From Streptomyces triticagri (lineage in GTDB: Bacteria; Actinomycetota; Actinomycetes; Streptomycetales; Streptomycetaceae): a stretch of 64,000 bases of DNA. Numbering within the stretch: the stretch's first letter is position 1; each line of letters begins with the position of its first letter. The position numbers were made by a program, and so were the translations under genes. Shown one piece after another: positions 50,662-61,437 of the stretch. The notes beneath the pieces are model-generated. The model was given only the letters and a program-made list of their open reading frames with translations, had not been told where the DNA came from and made no database searches. The stretch is taken from contig NZ_QUAK01000237.1 in NCBI RefSeq assembly GCF_003429565.1, positions 1 to 64,000 of the forward strand. Direction: 5' to 3'.

Positions 50662-52200
50662 TTGTCCCCCGATTCCGCAGGCGGTACGAATCCGCTGCGT
50701 GACGCATCGGACCGACGGCTCCCGCGCATCGCGGGGCCGTCGGGCCTGGTGATCTTCGGCGTCACCGGCGACCTCTCCCGCAAGAAGCTGATGCCGGCGG
50801 TCTACGACCTGGCCAACCGCGGCCTGCTGCCGCCGGGCTTCTCGCTGATCGGCTTCGCCCGCCGGGAGTGGCAGGACGAGGACTTCGCCCAGGAGGTGCA
50901 CGACGCGGTCAAGGAGCACGCGCGCACGCCCTTCCGGGAGGAGGTCTGGCAGCAGCTCATCCAGGGCATGCGGTTCGTGCAGGGCGACTTCGACGACGAC
51001 CAGGCCTTCGAGACGCTCAAGTCCACGATCCAGGAGCTGGACAAGGCCCAGGGCACGGGTGGCAATTTCGCCTTCTACCTGTCGGTGCCGCCCAAGTTCT
51101 TCCCGCAGGTCGTGCAGCAGCTCAAGAAGCACGGCCTGGCCGATCAGCGCGACGGCTCCTGGCGGCGCGCGGTCATCGAGAAGCCCTTCGGCCACGACCT
51201 CGCCTCCGCCCGCGAGTTGAACTCGATCGTGCACGAGGTGTTCGGCCCCGACCAGGTCTTCCGTATCGACCACTACCTGGGCAAGGAGACCGTCCAGAAC
51301 ATCCTGGCGCTCCGGTTCGCCAACACCCTCTTCGAGCCGATCTGGAACAGGTCGTACGTCGACCACGTCCAGATCACCATGGCCGAGGACATCGGCATCG
51401 GCGGCCGGGCCGGCTACTACGACGGCATCGGCGCGGCCCGTGACGTGATCCAGAACCACCTCCTCCAACTCCTCGCCCTCACCGCGATGGAGGAGCCCGC
51501 CTCCTTCGACGCGGACGCACTGGCCGCCGAGAAGACCAAGGTGCTCGGCGCGGTCCAGCTGCCCAAGGACCTCGGCAAGCACACCGTCCGCGGCCAGTAC
51601 GCGGCCGGCTGGCAGGGCGGCGAGAAGGTCATCGGCTATCTGCAGGAAGACGGCATCGACGCCGGTTCGAAGACCGACACCTACGCCGCGGTCAAGCTGA
51701 CGATCGACAACCGGCGTTGGGCCGGAGTGCCGTTCTATCTGCGCACCGGCAAGCGCCTCGGCCGCCGGGTCACCGAGATCGCGGTGGTCTTCCAGCGCGC
51801 GCCGCACTCCCCCTTCGACCACACCGCGACCGAGGAGCTCGGGCACAACGCCCTGGTGATCCGGGTGCAGCCGGACGAGGGCGTCACGGTCCGGTTCGGC
51901 TCGAAGGTCCCCGGTACCTCGATGGAGGTACGGGACGTCTCCATGGACTTCGCGTACGGCGAGTCCTTCACGGAGTCCAGCCCCGAGGCGTACGAGCGGC
52001 TCATCCTCGATGTGCTGCTCGGCGACTCGAACCTCTTCCCGCGCACCGAGGAGGTCGAGCTCTCCTGGCAGATCCTCGACCCGGTGGAGCAGTACTGGGA
52101 CCGGCACAACAAGCCGGCCCAGTATCCGGCGGGTACCTGGGGTCCCGTGGAGGCGGACGAAATGCTCGAACGAGACGGACGGAGCTGGCGTCGGCCATGA
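50662..52200 (+). CDS. zwf: Glucose-6-phosphate 1-dehydrogenase
   Basis: 512 residues. Cofactor motif FGVTGDLSRKKLMPA, substrate signature RIDHYLGKETVQN with the catalytic histidine, and EKPFGHDL are all present. First step of the oxidative pentose phosphate pathway, making NADPH. TTG start five bases after tal, with GGAGGG in the end of tal. In actinobacteria its activity depends on OpcA, whose ATG overlaps the zwf stop (ATGA). Confidence 0.96.
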   Translation: MSPDSAGGTNPLRDASDRRLPRIAGPSGLVIFGVTGDLSRKKLMPAVYDLANRGLLPPGFSLIGFARREWQDEDFAQEVHDAVKEHARTPFREEVWQQLIQGMRFVQGDFDDDQAFETLKSTIQELDKAQGTGGNFAFYLSVPPKFFPQVVQQLKKHGLADQRDGSWRRAVIEKPFGHDLASARELNSIVHEVFGPDQVFRIDHYLGKETVQNILALRFANTLFEPIWNRSYVDHVQITMAEDIGIGGRAGYYDGIGAARDVIQNHLLQLLALTAMEEPASFDADALAAEKTKVLGAVQLPKDLGKHTVRGQYAAGWQGGEKVIGYLQEDGIDAGSKTDTYAAVKLTIDNRRWAGVPFYLRTGKRLGRRVTEIAVVFQRAPHSPFDHTATEELGHNALVIRVQPDEGVTVRFGSKVPGTSMEVRDVSMDFAYGESFTESSPEAYERLILDVLLGDSNLFPRTEEVELSWQILDPVEQYWDRHNKPAQYPAGTWGPVEADEMLERDGRSWRRP

Positions 52201-53213
52201 AGATCGACCTCACGGACACCACCTCGGGCAAGGTCAACAAGGCCCTGGTCCAGGGCCGCCGTGCGATCGGCACCCCGGCCGTCGGCATGGTGCTCACCCT
52301 GGTCATCGTCACCGACGAGGAGAACGCGTACGACGCCCTGAAGGCGGCCAGCGAGGCGTCGCGGGAGCATCCCTCGCGCACCCTGGTCGTCATCAAGCGC
52401 GTCTCGCGTTCGCCCCGGGACCGCACGTCCTCGCGCCTGGACGCCGAGGTCCGGGTGGGTGCGGACGCGGGTACCGGCGAGACGGTGATCCTGCGGCTGT
52501 ACGGCGAGGTGATCAACCACGCCCAGTCGGTGGTGCTGCCGCTGCTGCTGCCGGACGCCCCGGTGGTGGTCTGGTGGCCGGTGAACGCACCGCTGGACCC
52601 GGCGAAGGACCCGCTGGGCGCGCTGGCGCAGCGGCGGGTCACGGACACCTATGCGGCCGAGCAGCCGATCCAGGAGCTGACCTCTCGCGCGGAGGCGTAC
52701 ACCCCGGGCGACACGGATCTGTCCTGGACGCGGATCACTCCGTGGCGCTCGATGCTCGCCGCCGCGCTCGACCAGGTGACCTGCCGGGTCACCTCGGTGG
52801 AGGTGGAGGGCGAGGAGTTCAATCCGAGTTGTGAGCTGCTCGCGATGTGGCTGTCCGACCGGCTCGGTGTGCCGGTGACGCGCACCTTGTCCTCGGGGCC
52901 CGGGCTCACTGCCGTACGCCTCGCCACGGACTGCGGGCCGATCGTCCTCGACCGGGCCGACGGCTCGCTCGCCACCCTGTCCATGCAGGGCCAGCCGGAC
53001 CGTGCGGTCGCCCTCAAGCGCCGCGAGACGGCCGAGCTGATCGCGGAGGAGCTGCGCCGGCTCGACCCGGACGACACCTACGCCTCCGCCCTGAAGTTCG
53101 GGGTGGAGCGACTCGGTGGCCCGGCTCCGACGGACAGCGCGGAGAAGGCCGCACAGGCCACCGGGGCGAAGAAGGCAGCCAAGGCTCCGGCCAAGAAGGC
53201 GACGGCCAAGTGA
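52197..53213 (+). CDS. opcA: G6PDH assembly/redox-allosteric protein OpcA
   Basis: 338 residues. The conserved N-terminal VQGRRAIGTPAVGMVLTLVI, VLPLLLPDAPVVVWWPVNAP, TDLSWTRITPWRSMLAAAL and the cysteine in FNPSCELLAMWL are typical of OpcA, which is needed for active actinobacterial and cyanobacterial G6PDH. The C-terminus is an alanine/lysine tail (KKAAKAPAKKATAK), a common Streptomyces extension. Overlaps zwf (ATGA) and pgl (GTGA). Confidence 0.94.
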   Translation: MKIDLTDTTSGKVNKALVQGRRAIGTPAVGMVLTLVIVTDEENAYDALKAASEASREHPSRTLVVIKRVSRSPRDRTSSRLDAEVRVGADAGTGETVILRLYGEVINHAQSVVLPLLLPDAPVVVWWPVNAPLDPAKDPLGALAQRRVTDTYAAEQPIQELTSRAEAYTPGDTDLSWTRITPWRSMLAAALDQVTCRVTSVEVEGEEFNPSCELLAMWLSDRLGVPVTRTLSSGPGLTAVRLATDCGPIVLDRADGSLATLSMQGQPDRAVALKRRETAELIAEELRRLDPDDTYASALKFGVERLGGPAPTDSAEKAAQATGAKKAAKAPAKKATAK

Positions 53214-53995
53214 GTACGGCTCCGCAGCTGGTCGTGCACCGGGACAAGGAGCTCATGGCGCAGGCCGCGGCGGCCCGGCTGATCACGAAGATCGTGGACG
53301 CCCAGTCGGCGCGCGGCTCGGCCTCGGTCGTCCTGACGGGCGGACGCAACGGCAACGGCCTGCTTGCCGCGCTCGCCGCCGCGCCCGCCCGTGACGCGGT
53401 CGACTGGGGCCGGCTCGACCTGTGGTGGGGCGACGAGCGCTTCCTGCCGGAGGACGATCCGGAGCGCAATGTCACGCAGGCCCGCGAGGCCCTGCTCGAC
53501 TCGGTGCCGCTCGATCCGGCCCGGGTGCATGCGATGCCCGCTTCGGACGGCCCGCGCGGCTCCGACGCGGACAGCGCCGCGGAGGACTACGCGGCCGAAC
53601 TCGCGGGCGCGGCACAGCCGGAGAACCACTCGGCCGTGCCGGCCTTCGACGTACTGCTGCTCGGGGTCGGGCCCGATACGCATGTCGCCTCGCTGTTCCC
53701 CGAGCATCCGGGGGTGCGCGAGACGGAGCTCGCGGTGATCGGTGTGCACGGTGCGCCGAAGCCGCCGCCGACCCGGATCTCGCTCACCCTGCCGGCGATC
53801 CGCTCGGCCCGTGAGGTCTGGCTGCTCGCGGCGGGCGAGGACAAGGCGAACGCGGTGGCGATGGCCCTGTCCGGTGCGGGCGAGGTGCAGGCTCCCGCCG
53901 CCGGTGCGTACGGCCGCTCCCGGACGCTCTGGCTGCTCGACTCGGCGGCCGCGGCCCGGCTGCCGCGGGATCTGTATCCGCCGGCCTCTCCCTGA
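53210..53995 (+). CDS. pgl: 6-phosphogluconolactonase
   Basis: 261 residues, NagB-like fold of the DevB/Pgl family. VVLTGGRNGNGLLAAL, LWWGDERFLPEDDPERN and LLLGVGPDTHVASLFPEH carry the active-site residues. Hydrolyses the G6PDH product to 6-phosphogluconate. GTG overlaps the opcA stop; terminator immediately downstream. Confidence 0.95.
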   Translation: MSTAPQLVVHRDKELMAQAAAARLITKIVDAQSARGSASVVLTGGRNGNGLLAALAAAPARDAVDWGRLDLWWGDERFLPEDDPERNVTQAREALLDSVPLDPARVHAMPASDGPRGSDADSAAEDYAAELAGAAQPENHSAVPAFDVLLLGVGPDTHVASLFPEHPGVRETELAVIGVHGAPKPPPTRISLTLPAIRSAREVWLLAAGEDKANAVAMALSGAGEVQAPAAGAYGRSRTLWLLDSAAAARLPRDLYPPASP

Positions 53996-54011
53996 GGGCG
54001 GCTGCCGCACA

Positions 54012-54063
54012 CGACGGCCCGGTGCCACGCTCCCCTTTCGGGGCCGGTGGCGCCGGGCCGTCG
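54012..54063. terminator. Bidirectional terminator between pgl and pgi
   Basis: CGACGGCCCGGTGCCAC (54012-54028) pairs with 54047-54063 over 17 bp with one wobble, 18-base loop, between convergent genes. Confidence 0.85.
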
Positions 54064-54079
54064 CCGTACGAGATCCGCG

Positions 54080-55732
54080 TCAACGCCCCCGCAGTGCGCG
54101 GTACTTGGCGACAAGGGCGCGGCTCGACGGGTCGAGACCTGGGACGTCCGCGCCTTCGGTGAGGGCCGGCTCCACCCGCTTGGCGAGCACCTTGCCGAGC
54201 TCGACGCCCCACTGGTCGAAGGAGTCGATGTCCCACACCGCGCCCTGGACGAACACCTTGTGCTCGTAGAGCGCGATCAACTGCCCGAGGACGGACGGGG
54301 TGAGGGCCCGGGCGAGCACCGTGGTCGTCGGGTGGTTGCCGCGGAAGCTCTTGTGCGGGACCAGCTCCTCGGGCACGCCCTCGGCCCGCACCTCGTCCGG
54401 CGTCTTGCCGAAGGCGAGCGCCTGGGTCTGGGCGAAGAAGTTGGCCATCAGCAGGTCGTGCTGCGCGACGAGTCCGGGCTGCAGATCACCGACGGGCTCG
54501 GCGAAGCCGATGAAATCCGCCGGGATCAGCTTGGTGCCCTGGTGGATCAACTGGTAGTACGCGTGCTGGCCGTTGGTCCCCGGGGTGCCCCAGACGACCG
54601 GCCCGGTCTGCCAGTCGACCGGATTGCCCTCGCGGTCCACGGACTTGCCGTTGGACTCCATGTCCAGCTGCTGCAGATACGCGGTGAACTTGGACAGGTA
54701 GTGCGAGTACGGCAGTACGGCGTGCGACTGGGCGTCGAAGAAGTTGCCGTACCAGATGCCGAGGAGACCGAGCAGCAGCGGCGCGTTCTGCTCCGCGGGC
54801 GCGGTGCGGAAGTGCTCGTCGACCAGGTGGAATCCGTCGAGCATCTCGCGGAACTGCTCGCGGCCGATGGCGATCATCAGGGACAGGCCGATGGCGGAGT
54901 CGTACGAGTAGCGGCCGCCGACCCAGTCCCAGAACTCGAACATGTTGGCCGTGTCGATGCCGAACTCGGTGACCTTCTCGGCATTCGTCGACAGGGCCAC
55001 GAAGTGCTTGGCGACGGCCTCCTGGCCGGCGCCCAGGCCGGTCAGGAGCCAGTCGCGGGCCGAGGTGGCATTGGTGATGGTCTCGATGGTGGTGAACGTC
55101 TTGGAGGCGATGACGAACAGCGTCTCGGCCGGGTCCAAGTCCCGTACGGCCTCGTGCAGATCGGCCCCGTCCACGTTCGACACGAAGCGCAGGTCGAGGT
55201 CGCGGGCGGTGAAGGAGCGCAGCACCTCGTAGGCCATCGCGGGGCCCAGGTCGGAGCCGCCGATGCCGATGTTCACCACGTTCCTGATGGGGCGGCCGGT
55301 GTGGCCGGTCCAGGCGCCGGAGCGGATCCGGTCGGAGAAGTCGCCCATCCGGTCGAGCACGGCGTGCACACCCGGGACGACGTTCTCCCCGTCGGACTCG
55401 ATGACGGCGTCGCGCGGGGCGCGCAGCGCGGCGTGCAGGACGGAACGGTCCTCGGTGGTGTTGATCCGCTCGCCGCGGAACATGGCGTCCCGCAGCGCCT
55501 CCACGCCGGTCGCCGCGGCCAAGTCCCGCAGCAGGGTGAGCGTCTCGTCGGTGACGAGGTGCTTGGAGTAGTCGATGTACAGGTCGCCGACCTGCACCGT
55601 GTAGTCGGTGGCGCGCTCGGGCCGCGCGGCGAAGAGCTCGCGCAGACCGGTCTCGCCCCACTGCTCGCGGTGCTTCGCGAGCGCCGCCCACTCGGGGGTC
55701 TGGTTCAGCCTTGTGCGGCCATCTGCGTTCAT
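54080..55732 (-). CDS. pgi: Glucose-6-phosphate isomerase
   Basis: 550 residues. Signatures: VVNIGIGGSDLGPAMAYEVL, FVIASKTFTTIETITNA, VGGRYSYDSAIGL with catalytic residues, and QWGVELGKVLAKR near the C-terminus. Interconverts glucose-6-P and fructose-6-P, feeding zwf on the opposite strand. The ATG at 55732 gives the normal N-terminus. Co-directional with the MFS gene upstream but 83 bp away; no obvious terminator between them. Confidence 0.95.
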   Translation of the reverse strand: MNADGRTRLNQTPEWAALAKHREQWGETGLRELFAARPERATDYTVQVGDLYIDYSKHLVTDETLTLLRDLAAATGVEALRDAMFRGERINTTEDRSVLHAALRAPRDAVIESDGENVVPGVHAVLDRMGDFSDRIRSGAWTGHTGRPIRNVVNIGIGGSDLGPAMAYEVLRSFTARDLDLRFVSNVDGADLHEAVRDLDPAETLFVIASKTFTTIETITNATSARDWLLTGLGAGQEAVAKHFVALSTNAEKVTEFGIDTANMFEFWDWVGGRYSYDSAIGLSLMIAIGREQFREMLDGFHLVDEHFRTAPAEQNAPLLLGLLGIWYGNFFDAQSHAVLPYSHYLSKFTAYLQQLDMESNGKSVDREGNPVDWQTGPVVWGTPGTNGQHAYYQLIHQGTKLIPADFIGFAEPVGDLQPGLVAQHDLLMANFFAQTQALAFGKTPDEVRAEGVPEELVPHKSFRGNHPTTTVLARALTPSVLGQLIALYEHKVFVQGAVWDIDSFDQWGVELGKVLAKRVEPALTEGADVPGLDPSSRALVAKYRALRGR

Positions 55733-55815
55733 CCGGACTTCAGCCTTCTCTCGTACCAGGGCACCTGCGCGGTACCCATGTGCACCTTGCCCCGCTGCTC
55801 CACCAACCTAATTGA

Positions 55816-57069
55816 TCAGAACGCTTCTTCGTCCGCCGGCGAGCTGTCCGCCGCCCGTACGACGGGCAACAGGACGATGACGGACAGACCCACGAGGGCG
55901 GCCGCGCACAGCGCCGGGGCGTTCAGGCCCCACGCCGTGGCCGCCGCGCCGCCGAGGAGGGCGCCGAGGGCCGCGGCACCGATGGTCAGCGTGCGGAACG
56001 CGGCGCTCATCCGGCCCAGCATCTCGGACGGGCTCCGCTCCTGCATCAGGGTCACCTGGTTGACGTTCCAGACGAGGCCCATGAGGCCGAACACGACCAG
56101 ACCGGCGAGCAGCACCCAGACCTGCCGCACGGTGCCGATGGCGAGCAGCGGCACGAACTGGACCGCCCCGGCCAGGCACACACTGCGGATACGTCCGAAC
56201 CGGGCCGCGATCCGGCCTGCGCAGAAGCCACCGGCCACACTGCCGAGGCTGTACGAGGTCAGGGCCAGTGCGTAGACCGTGCTGCCGGCGCCGAGCCAGC
56301 CCGTGACATGCAGGACCAGGGTCGCGATGAGCGCACCCACGCCCACGTTGCACACCGTGGTGGCCAGGCACAGTGCGCGCAGCGGCGGATCCCGCCAGAG
56401 CGTGCGCAGCCCGTCCCCGATGTCGGCGCGCAGACCTCGCGCGCGAGACCCGGACGGCACGGGTGCTGTGCCACCCGGGATCCGTATGGACAGGATCAGC
56501 AGCGTCGCCACCGCATACGTCGCCGCATCCACGCCGTACGGGACGGCCACACCGACGGCGAGGAGCACCGGCATCAGGGGCGCGGCCACGAAGCCGCCGG
56601 CTATCTGCTGACCGGTCTGCAGGCGCGCATTGGCGCTGCCCAGGGCCTGTTGGGGCAGCAGGGCGGGCAGGAAGGCCGTCGCGGCATTGTCGAAGACCGT
56701 CTGCAACGTGGTCAGGGTGAAGGCCACGGCGAGCAGCAGCCCGATGCTCGCGTCCCCGCGCGCGACGACGACGGCGAAGACTCCCAGGACGACGGCCCGT
56801 ACCGCGTCCACGGTCCACATCGCCCGCCGCTGGTCGACCCGGTCGGCGACCGCACCGCCGAGCAGTCCGAAGAGGATCCACGGCACGTACCCACAGGCGC
56901 TCACCAGCGCCACGAGCACCGGCTCATCAGTGAGCGAGGCGGCGAGCAACGGCATCGCCGCATTACGCAGAGAATCCCCGAAGCGGGACACGACAGCGGC
57001 CGTCCACAACCGCCCGAACCCCCCACGCCACGCGGGCGCGACCCCCACCGATTCCCGCACACCGATCAC
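55816..57069 (-). CDS. MFS transporter (enterobactin-exporter/EntS-like)
   Basis: 417 residues, 11-12 membrane spans; EntS/MFS_3-type pattern: VSRFGDSLRNAAMPLLAASL, WILFGLLGGAVADRVDQRRA, FDNAATAFLPALLPQQALGSANARLQ is represented by its parts, and MQERSPSEMLGRMSA in the second half. Exports small molecules such as siderophores or drugs; substrate unknown. The GTG at 57069 has GGAGGGGG about six bases upstream, preferred to an earlier codon at 57120. A dispersed palindrome lies between it and the RbpA-family gene. Confidence 0.87.
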   Translation of the reverse strand: MIGVRESVGVAPAWRGGFGRLWTAAVVSRFGDSLRNAAMPLLAASLTDEPVLVALVSACGYVPWILFGLLGGAVADRVDQRRAMWTVDAVRAVVLGVFAVVVARGDASIGLLLAVAFTLTTLQTVFDNAATAFLPALLPQQALGSANARLQTGQQIAGGFVAAPLMPVLLAVGVAVPYGVDAATYAVATLLILSIRIPGGTAPVPSGSRARGLRADIGDGLRTLWRDPPLRALCLATTVCNVGVGALIATLVLHVTGWLGAGSTVYALALTSYSLGSVAGGFCAGRIAARFGRIRSVCLAGAVQFVPLLAIGTVRQVWVLLAGLVVFGLMGLVWNVNQVTLMQERSPSEMLGRMSAAFRTLTIGAAALGALLGGAAATAWGLNAPALCAAALVGLSVIVLLPVVRAADSSPADEEAF

Positions 57070-57135
57070 AACGGCCCCCTCCGTATGCCTGTTGCACACG
57101 GTAGGGGGCACCACTGACAACGAGTCCGCCTGGCA

Positions 57136-57162
57136 TCCTCAAGCCCGTCCGGCGCTTGAGGA
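57136..57162. repeat. Dispersed TCCTCAAGC...GCTTGAGGA palindrome
   Basis: TCCTCAAGC (57136-57144) pairs with GCTTGAGGA (57154-57162). Same family as the repeats at 8383-8430, 11741 and 19844. Lies after the stop of the RbpA-family gene, where it can act as terminator. Confidence 0.7.
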
Positions 57163-57189
57163 CGAGGCCTCCAGGCCGACGCCTGGAAC

Positions 57190-57525
57190 CTAGATCTCCC
57201 CCCGAAGCTTCGCCAGCGCCTCCGCCAGAATCGCCTCACCGTCCGCGTCGCTCCGACGCTCCCGCACATATGCAAGATGCGTCTTGTACGGCTCGGTACG
57301 CGGCGGGTCCGGGGGATTGTCCCGGTCCTGTCCGGCGGGGAACCCGCACCGCGGGCAGTCCCAAGTGTCCGGAACCTGCGCATCGCTGGCGAAGCTCGGC
57401 TGCGTCTCGTGCTCGTTCGCGCACCAGAAGGAGATGCGCAGGCGCGGTGCCGACTCGCCGCGCTCGGCCTCTCCCATCGGCCCCGCTCCGACCCGGCTTC
57501 CCCGGATCGCGTTGCCACTTGCCAC
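57190..57525 (-). CDS. rbpA: RbpA-family RNA polymerase-binding protein (RbpB-like paralogue)
   Basis: 111 residues. Conserved N-terminal tail SGNAIRGSRVGAGPMGEAER, a zinc knuckle Cys35-x3-His39 and Cys57-x2-Cys60 (WCANEHE, DCPRCGFPAG) and the sigma-interaction helix PYKTHLAYVRERRSDADGEA. RbpA proteins stabilise holoenzyme with principal sigma factors. The sequence differs clearly from the classical stress-inducible RbpA (no MSERALRGTRL start, no THWDMLMERR), so I read it as the second paralogue carried by Streptomyces. GTG at 57525 has GGGAG eight bases upstream. Confidence 0.88.
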   Translation of the reverse strand: MASGNAIRGSRVGAGPMGEAERGESAPRLRISFWCANEHETQPSFASDAQVPDTWDCPRCGFPAGQDRDNPPDPPRTEPYKTHLAYVRERRSDADGEAILAEALAKLRGEI

Positions 57526-57695
57526 GGTCGTAACTCCCTGCATGACGGTGCTGCACAGCGTTTAACCGGCGGCTGCGCCGCGGCTGCCCCAGTTTACGTA
57601 AGGCCCAACGCGCGTCCAGGGATTGGAGTTACACCGTCCGGGACGCCGTGCGGCCAATGATAGGCCGCGCCCCCGGCTCCGTACGGTGGTCGCCG

Positions 57696-57932
57696 TCAGC
57701 TGTTGAGCTTCATCAGCAGGCCGAGCACGACAATGCAGGCGAACCACAGCAGACCGACCACGACGGTGATGCGGTCGAGGTTGCGCTCGGCCACCGAGGA
57801 GCCGCCGATGGACGACTGCATGCCGCCACCGAACATGTCGGAGAGGCCGCCGCCCTTCCCCTTGTGCATCAGGACGAGCAGCATCAGCAGCCCGCTGAAG
57901 ACGATCAGGGCGATCGAGAACCCCATAACCAC
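57696..57932 (-). CDS. secG: Protein-export membrane protein SecG
   Basis: 78 residues, two membrane helices (FSIALIVFSGLLMLLVLMH and the C-terminal VVVGLLWFACIVVLGLLM) joined by the conserved loop KGKGGGLSDMFGGGMQSS. Accessory subunit of the SecYEG channel. Start taken at the GTG two codons before MGFSIAL; GAGGAAG lies upstream. Follows tpiA after two hairpins, as in other Streptomyces. Confidence 0.93.
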   Translation of the reverse strand: MVMGFSIALIVFSGLLMLLVLMHKGKGGGLSDMFGGGMQSSIGGSSVAERNLDRITVVVGLLWFACIVVLGLLMKLNS

Positions 57933-57975
57933 GGCTGAACCAACTTCCTCGGACTTACCGGACAGGACAATGAAG

Positions 57976-58098
57976 TGCGGGGGCCCGGACTTCGCACACG
58001 AAGCCACCGGACCCCCGCAAGCCTACGCCGAGGTGGCCCGATCGGACGACTCCCGTCGCAGGTCCGGCTCCCGACCGCGCACGGCGGCCGGGAGCCGG
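57976..58098 (-). terminator. Two successive hairpins after tpiA
   Basis: First CCGGCTCCCG (58063-58072) with CGGGAGCCGG (58089-58098), directly after the tpiA stop. Then 57976-57988 with 58007-58019 (13 bp, one mismatch) with an inner CTTCG-CACA-CGAAG hairpin. Together they should end the pgk-tpiA transcript before secG. Confidence 0.75.
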
Positions 58099-58106
58099 TC
58101 AGTCAC

Positions 58107-58883
<777 letters not shown>

Positions 58884-58890
58884 CAGGGGG

Positions 58891-60102
58891 TCAGTCCTCC
58901 AGTGCGGCGAGGCCGGGAAGTGTCTTGCCCTCGAGGTATTCGAGGGACGCGCCTCCGCCGGTCGAAATGTGTCCGAAGGCATTCTCGTCGAAGCCGAGCA
59001 GCCGTACGGCGGCGGCCGAGTCCCCGCCGCCGACGACCGTGAAGGCCGAGGAGTCGAGCAGCCCCTGGGCGACGCTGCGGGTGCCTTCGGCGTAGTCGGG
59101 GTGCTCGAAGACGCCCATCGGGCCATTCCAGAAGATGGTGGCCGCGTCGGCGAGCTTCGAGGCGTAGAGCTTGCGGGTCTCGGGGCCGATGTCGAGGCCC
59201 ATCTGGTCCGCGGGGATCTCCGCCGCGGTGACCGTGGCGGGGTGGGTGGCGGCCTTCGCGCCGAGGTCCGGGAAGGCGGCGGCGGTCACGACGTCGACCG
59301 GCAGGACGAACTCGACGCCCTTGGCCTCGGCGCGTCGCAGATAGTCCTGGACCACCTGAACCTGGTCCTCCTGCAGCAGCGAGGTGCCGACCTCGTACCC
59401 CTGGGCCTTGAGGAAGGTGTACGCCATTCCGCCGCCGATGAGGATGCGGTCGGCCTTGTCCAGGAGGTGGTCGATCACGCCGAGCTTGTCGGAGACCTTG
59501 GCGCCACCGAGCACCACTGCGTAAGGGCTCTTGGCCTCGTCGGTGAGCTTCTTGAGCACGCCGACCTCGGTGGCGATCAGATAGCCGGCCGCGTGCGGGA
59601 GCCTGGCCGGCAGGTCGAAGACCGAGGCGTGCTTGCGGTGCACGGCGCCGAAGCCGTCGCCGACGTAGGTGTCGGCGAGCTCGGCCAGCTGGTCGGCGAA
59701 GGCGCCGCGCTCGGCGTCGTCCTTCGCGGTCTCGCCCGGGTTGAACCGCAGGTTCTCGATGACCGCGACCTGGCCGTCGGCCAGGCCCGCGACGGTGGCG
59801 CGGGCGGACTCGCCGACCGTGTCGGTGGCGAACGCGACGTCGGCGCCGAGGAGTTCACCGAGCCGGGCGGCCGCGGGAGCCAGCGAGAAGGCGGGGTCCG
59901 GCGCGCCCTTCGGCCGGCCGAGGTGGGAGGCGACGACCACCCTGGCGCCCGCGTCCGCGAGGGCCTTGACGGTGGGCACCACCGCGCGGATGCGTCCGTC
60001 GTCGGTGATGGTGGTGCCGTCCAGCGGCACATTGAGGTCGGCGCGGACGAAGACTCGCCGTCCGGTGACGCCTTCGGCGAGAAGTTCGTCGATGGTCTTC
60101 AT
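58891..60102 (-). CDS. pgk: Phosphoglycerate kinase
   Basis: 403 residues. GRRVFVRADLNVPLDG near the N-terminus, SHLGRPKGAPD, AVVLGGAKVSDKLGVIDHLL, and ATP-site GPMGVFEHPDYAEGT with TVVGGGDSAAAV. Makes ATP from 1,3-bisphosphoglycerate. The ATG at 60102 starts the conserved MKTIDELLAEGV; TAGGAG lies upstream. A hairpin separates it from gap. Confidence 0.96.
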   Translation of the reverse strand: MKTIDELLAEGVTGRRVFVRADLNVPLDGTTITDDGRIRAVVPTVKALADAGARVVVASHLGRPKGAPDPAFSLAPAAARLGELLGADVAFATDTVGESARATVAGLADGQVAVIENLRFNPGETAKDDAERGAFADQLAELADTYVGDGFGAVHRKHASVFDLPARLPHAAGYLIATEVGVLKKLTDEAKSPYAVVLGGAKVSDKLGVIDHLLDKADRILIGGGMAYTFLKAQGYEVGTSLLQEDQVQVVQDYLRRAEAKGVEFVLPVDVVTAAAFPDLGAKAATHPATVTAAEIPADQMGLDIGPETRKLYASKLADAATIFWNGPMGVFEHPDYAEGTRSVAQGLLDSSAFTVVGGGDSAAAVRLLGFDENAFGHISTGGGASLEYLEGKTLPGLAALED

Positions 60103-60137
60103 GGGGTGTGGACTCCTAGAGAGCTTCGGACAAGGCA

Positions 60138-60179
60138 ACAGGGCCCGGACCGCGCGGCGTTGCGCTGCCCGAGCCCTGT
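60138..60179 (-). terminator. Hairpin between gap and pgk
   Basis: ACAGGGCCCGG (60138-60148) pairs with 60169-60179 (10 of 11). It may end or attenuate the gap transcript, so gap can be expressed at a higher level than pgk-tpiA. Confidence 0.6.
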
Positions 60180-60214
60180 GCTCACATCGAGGTGCCTGCC
60201 GTATCAGCTACGGC

Positions 60215-61219
<1,005 letters not shown>

Positions 61220-61341
61220 GAACCGATCTCCTCGTTGGTGCGCCGGCTTGTCCGCCGGCGAGCTGTATGGGATGTCCCCGACCGCCTCCGACCCTACCTC
61301 CCCACGGCCCTTCCGGTGACATCGAGCGGGGCGAAGAAACA

Positions 61342-61384
61342 CCCGACGGGCCGTACCCCTCAGTAGGGTCCGCGGCCCGTCGGG
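61342..61384 (-). terminator. Terminator of the rapZ-yvcK-whiA operon
   Basis: CCCGACGGGCC (61342-61352) pairs perfectly with GGCCCGTCGGG (61374-61384). Lies between whiA and gap. Confidence 0.8.
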
Positions 61385-61437
61385 CAGCGCATCCGGGAAG
61401 CCCGCGCAGACGTGCACGCGGGGGCTCGAAGGAGCTG

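Noticed and set aside
53996..54079. Possible small RNA at the pgl/pgi junction
   Set aside because: A 17-bp terminator stem between convergent genes accounts for the structure.
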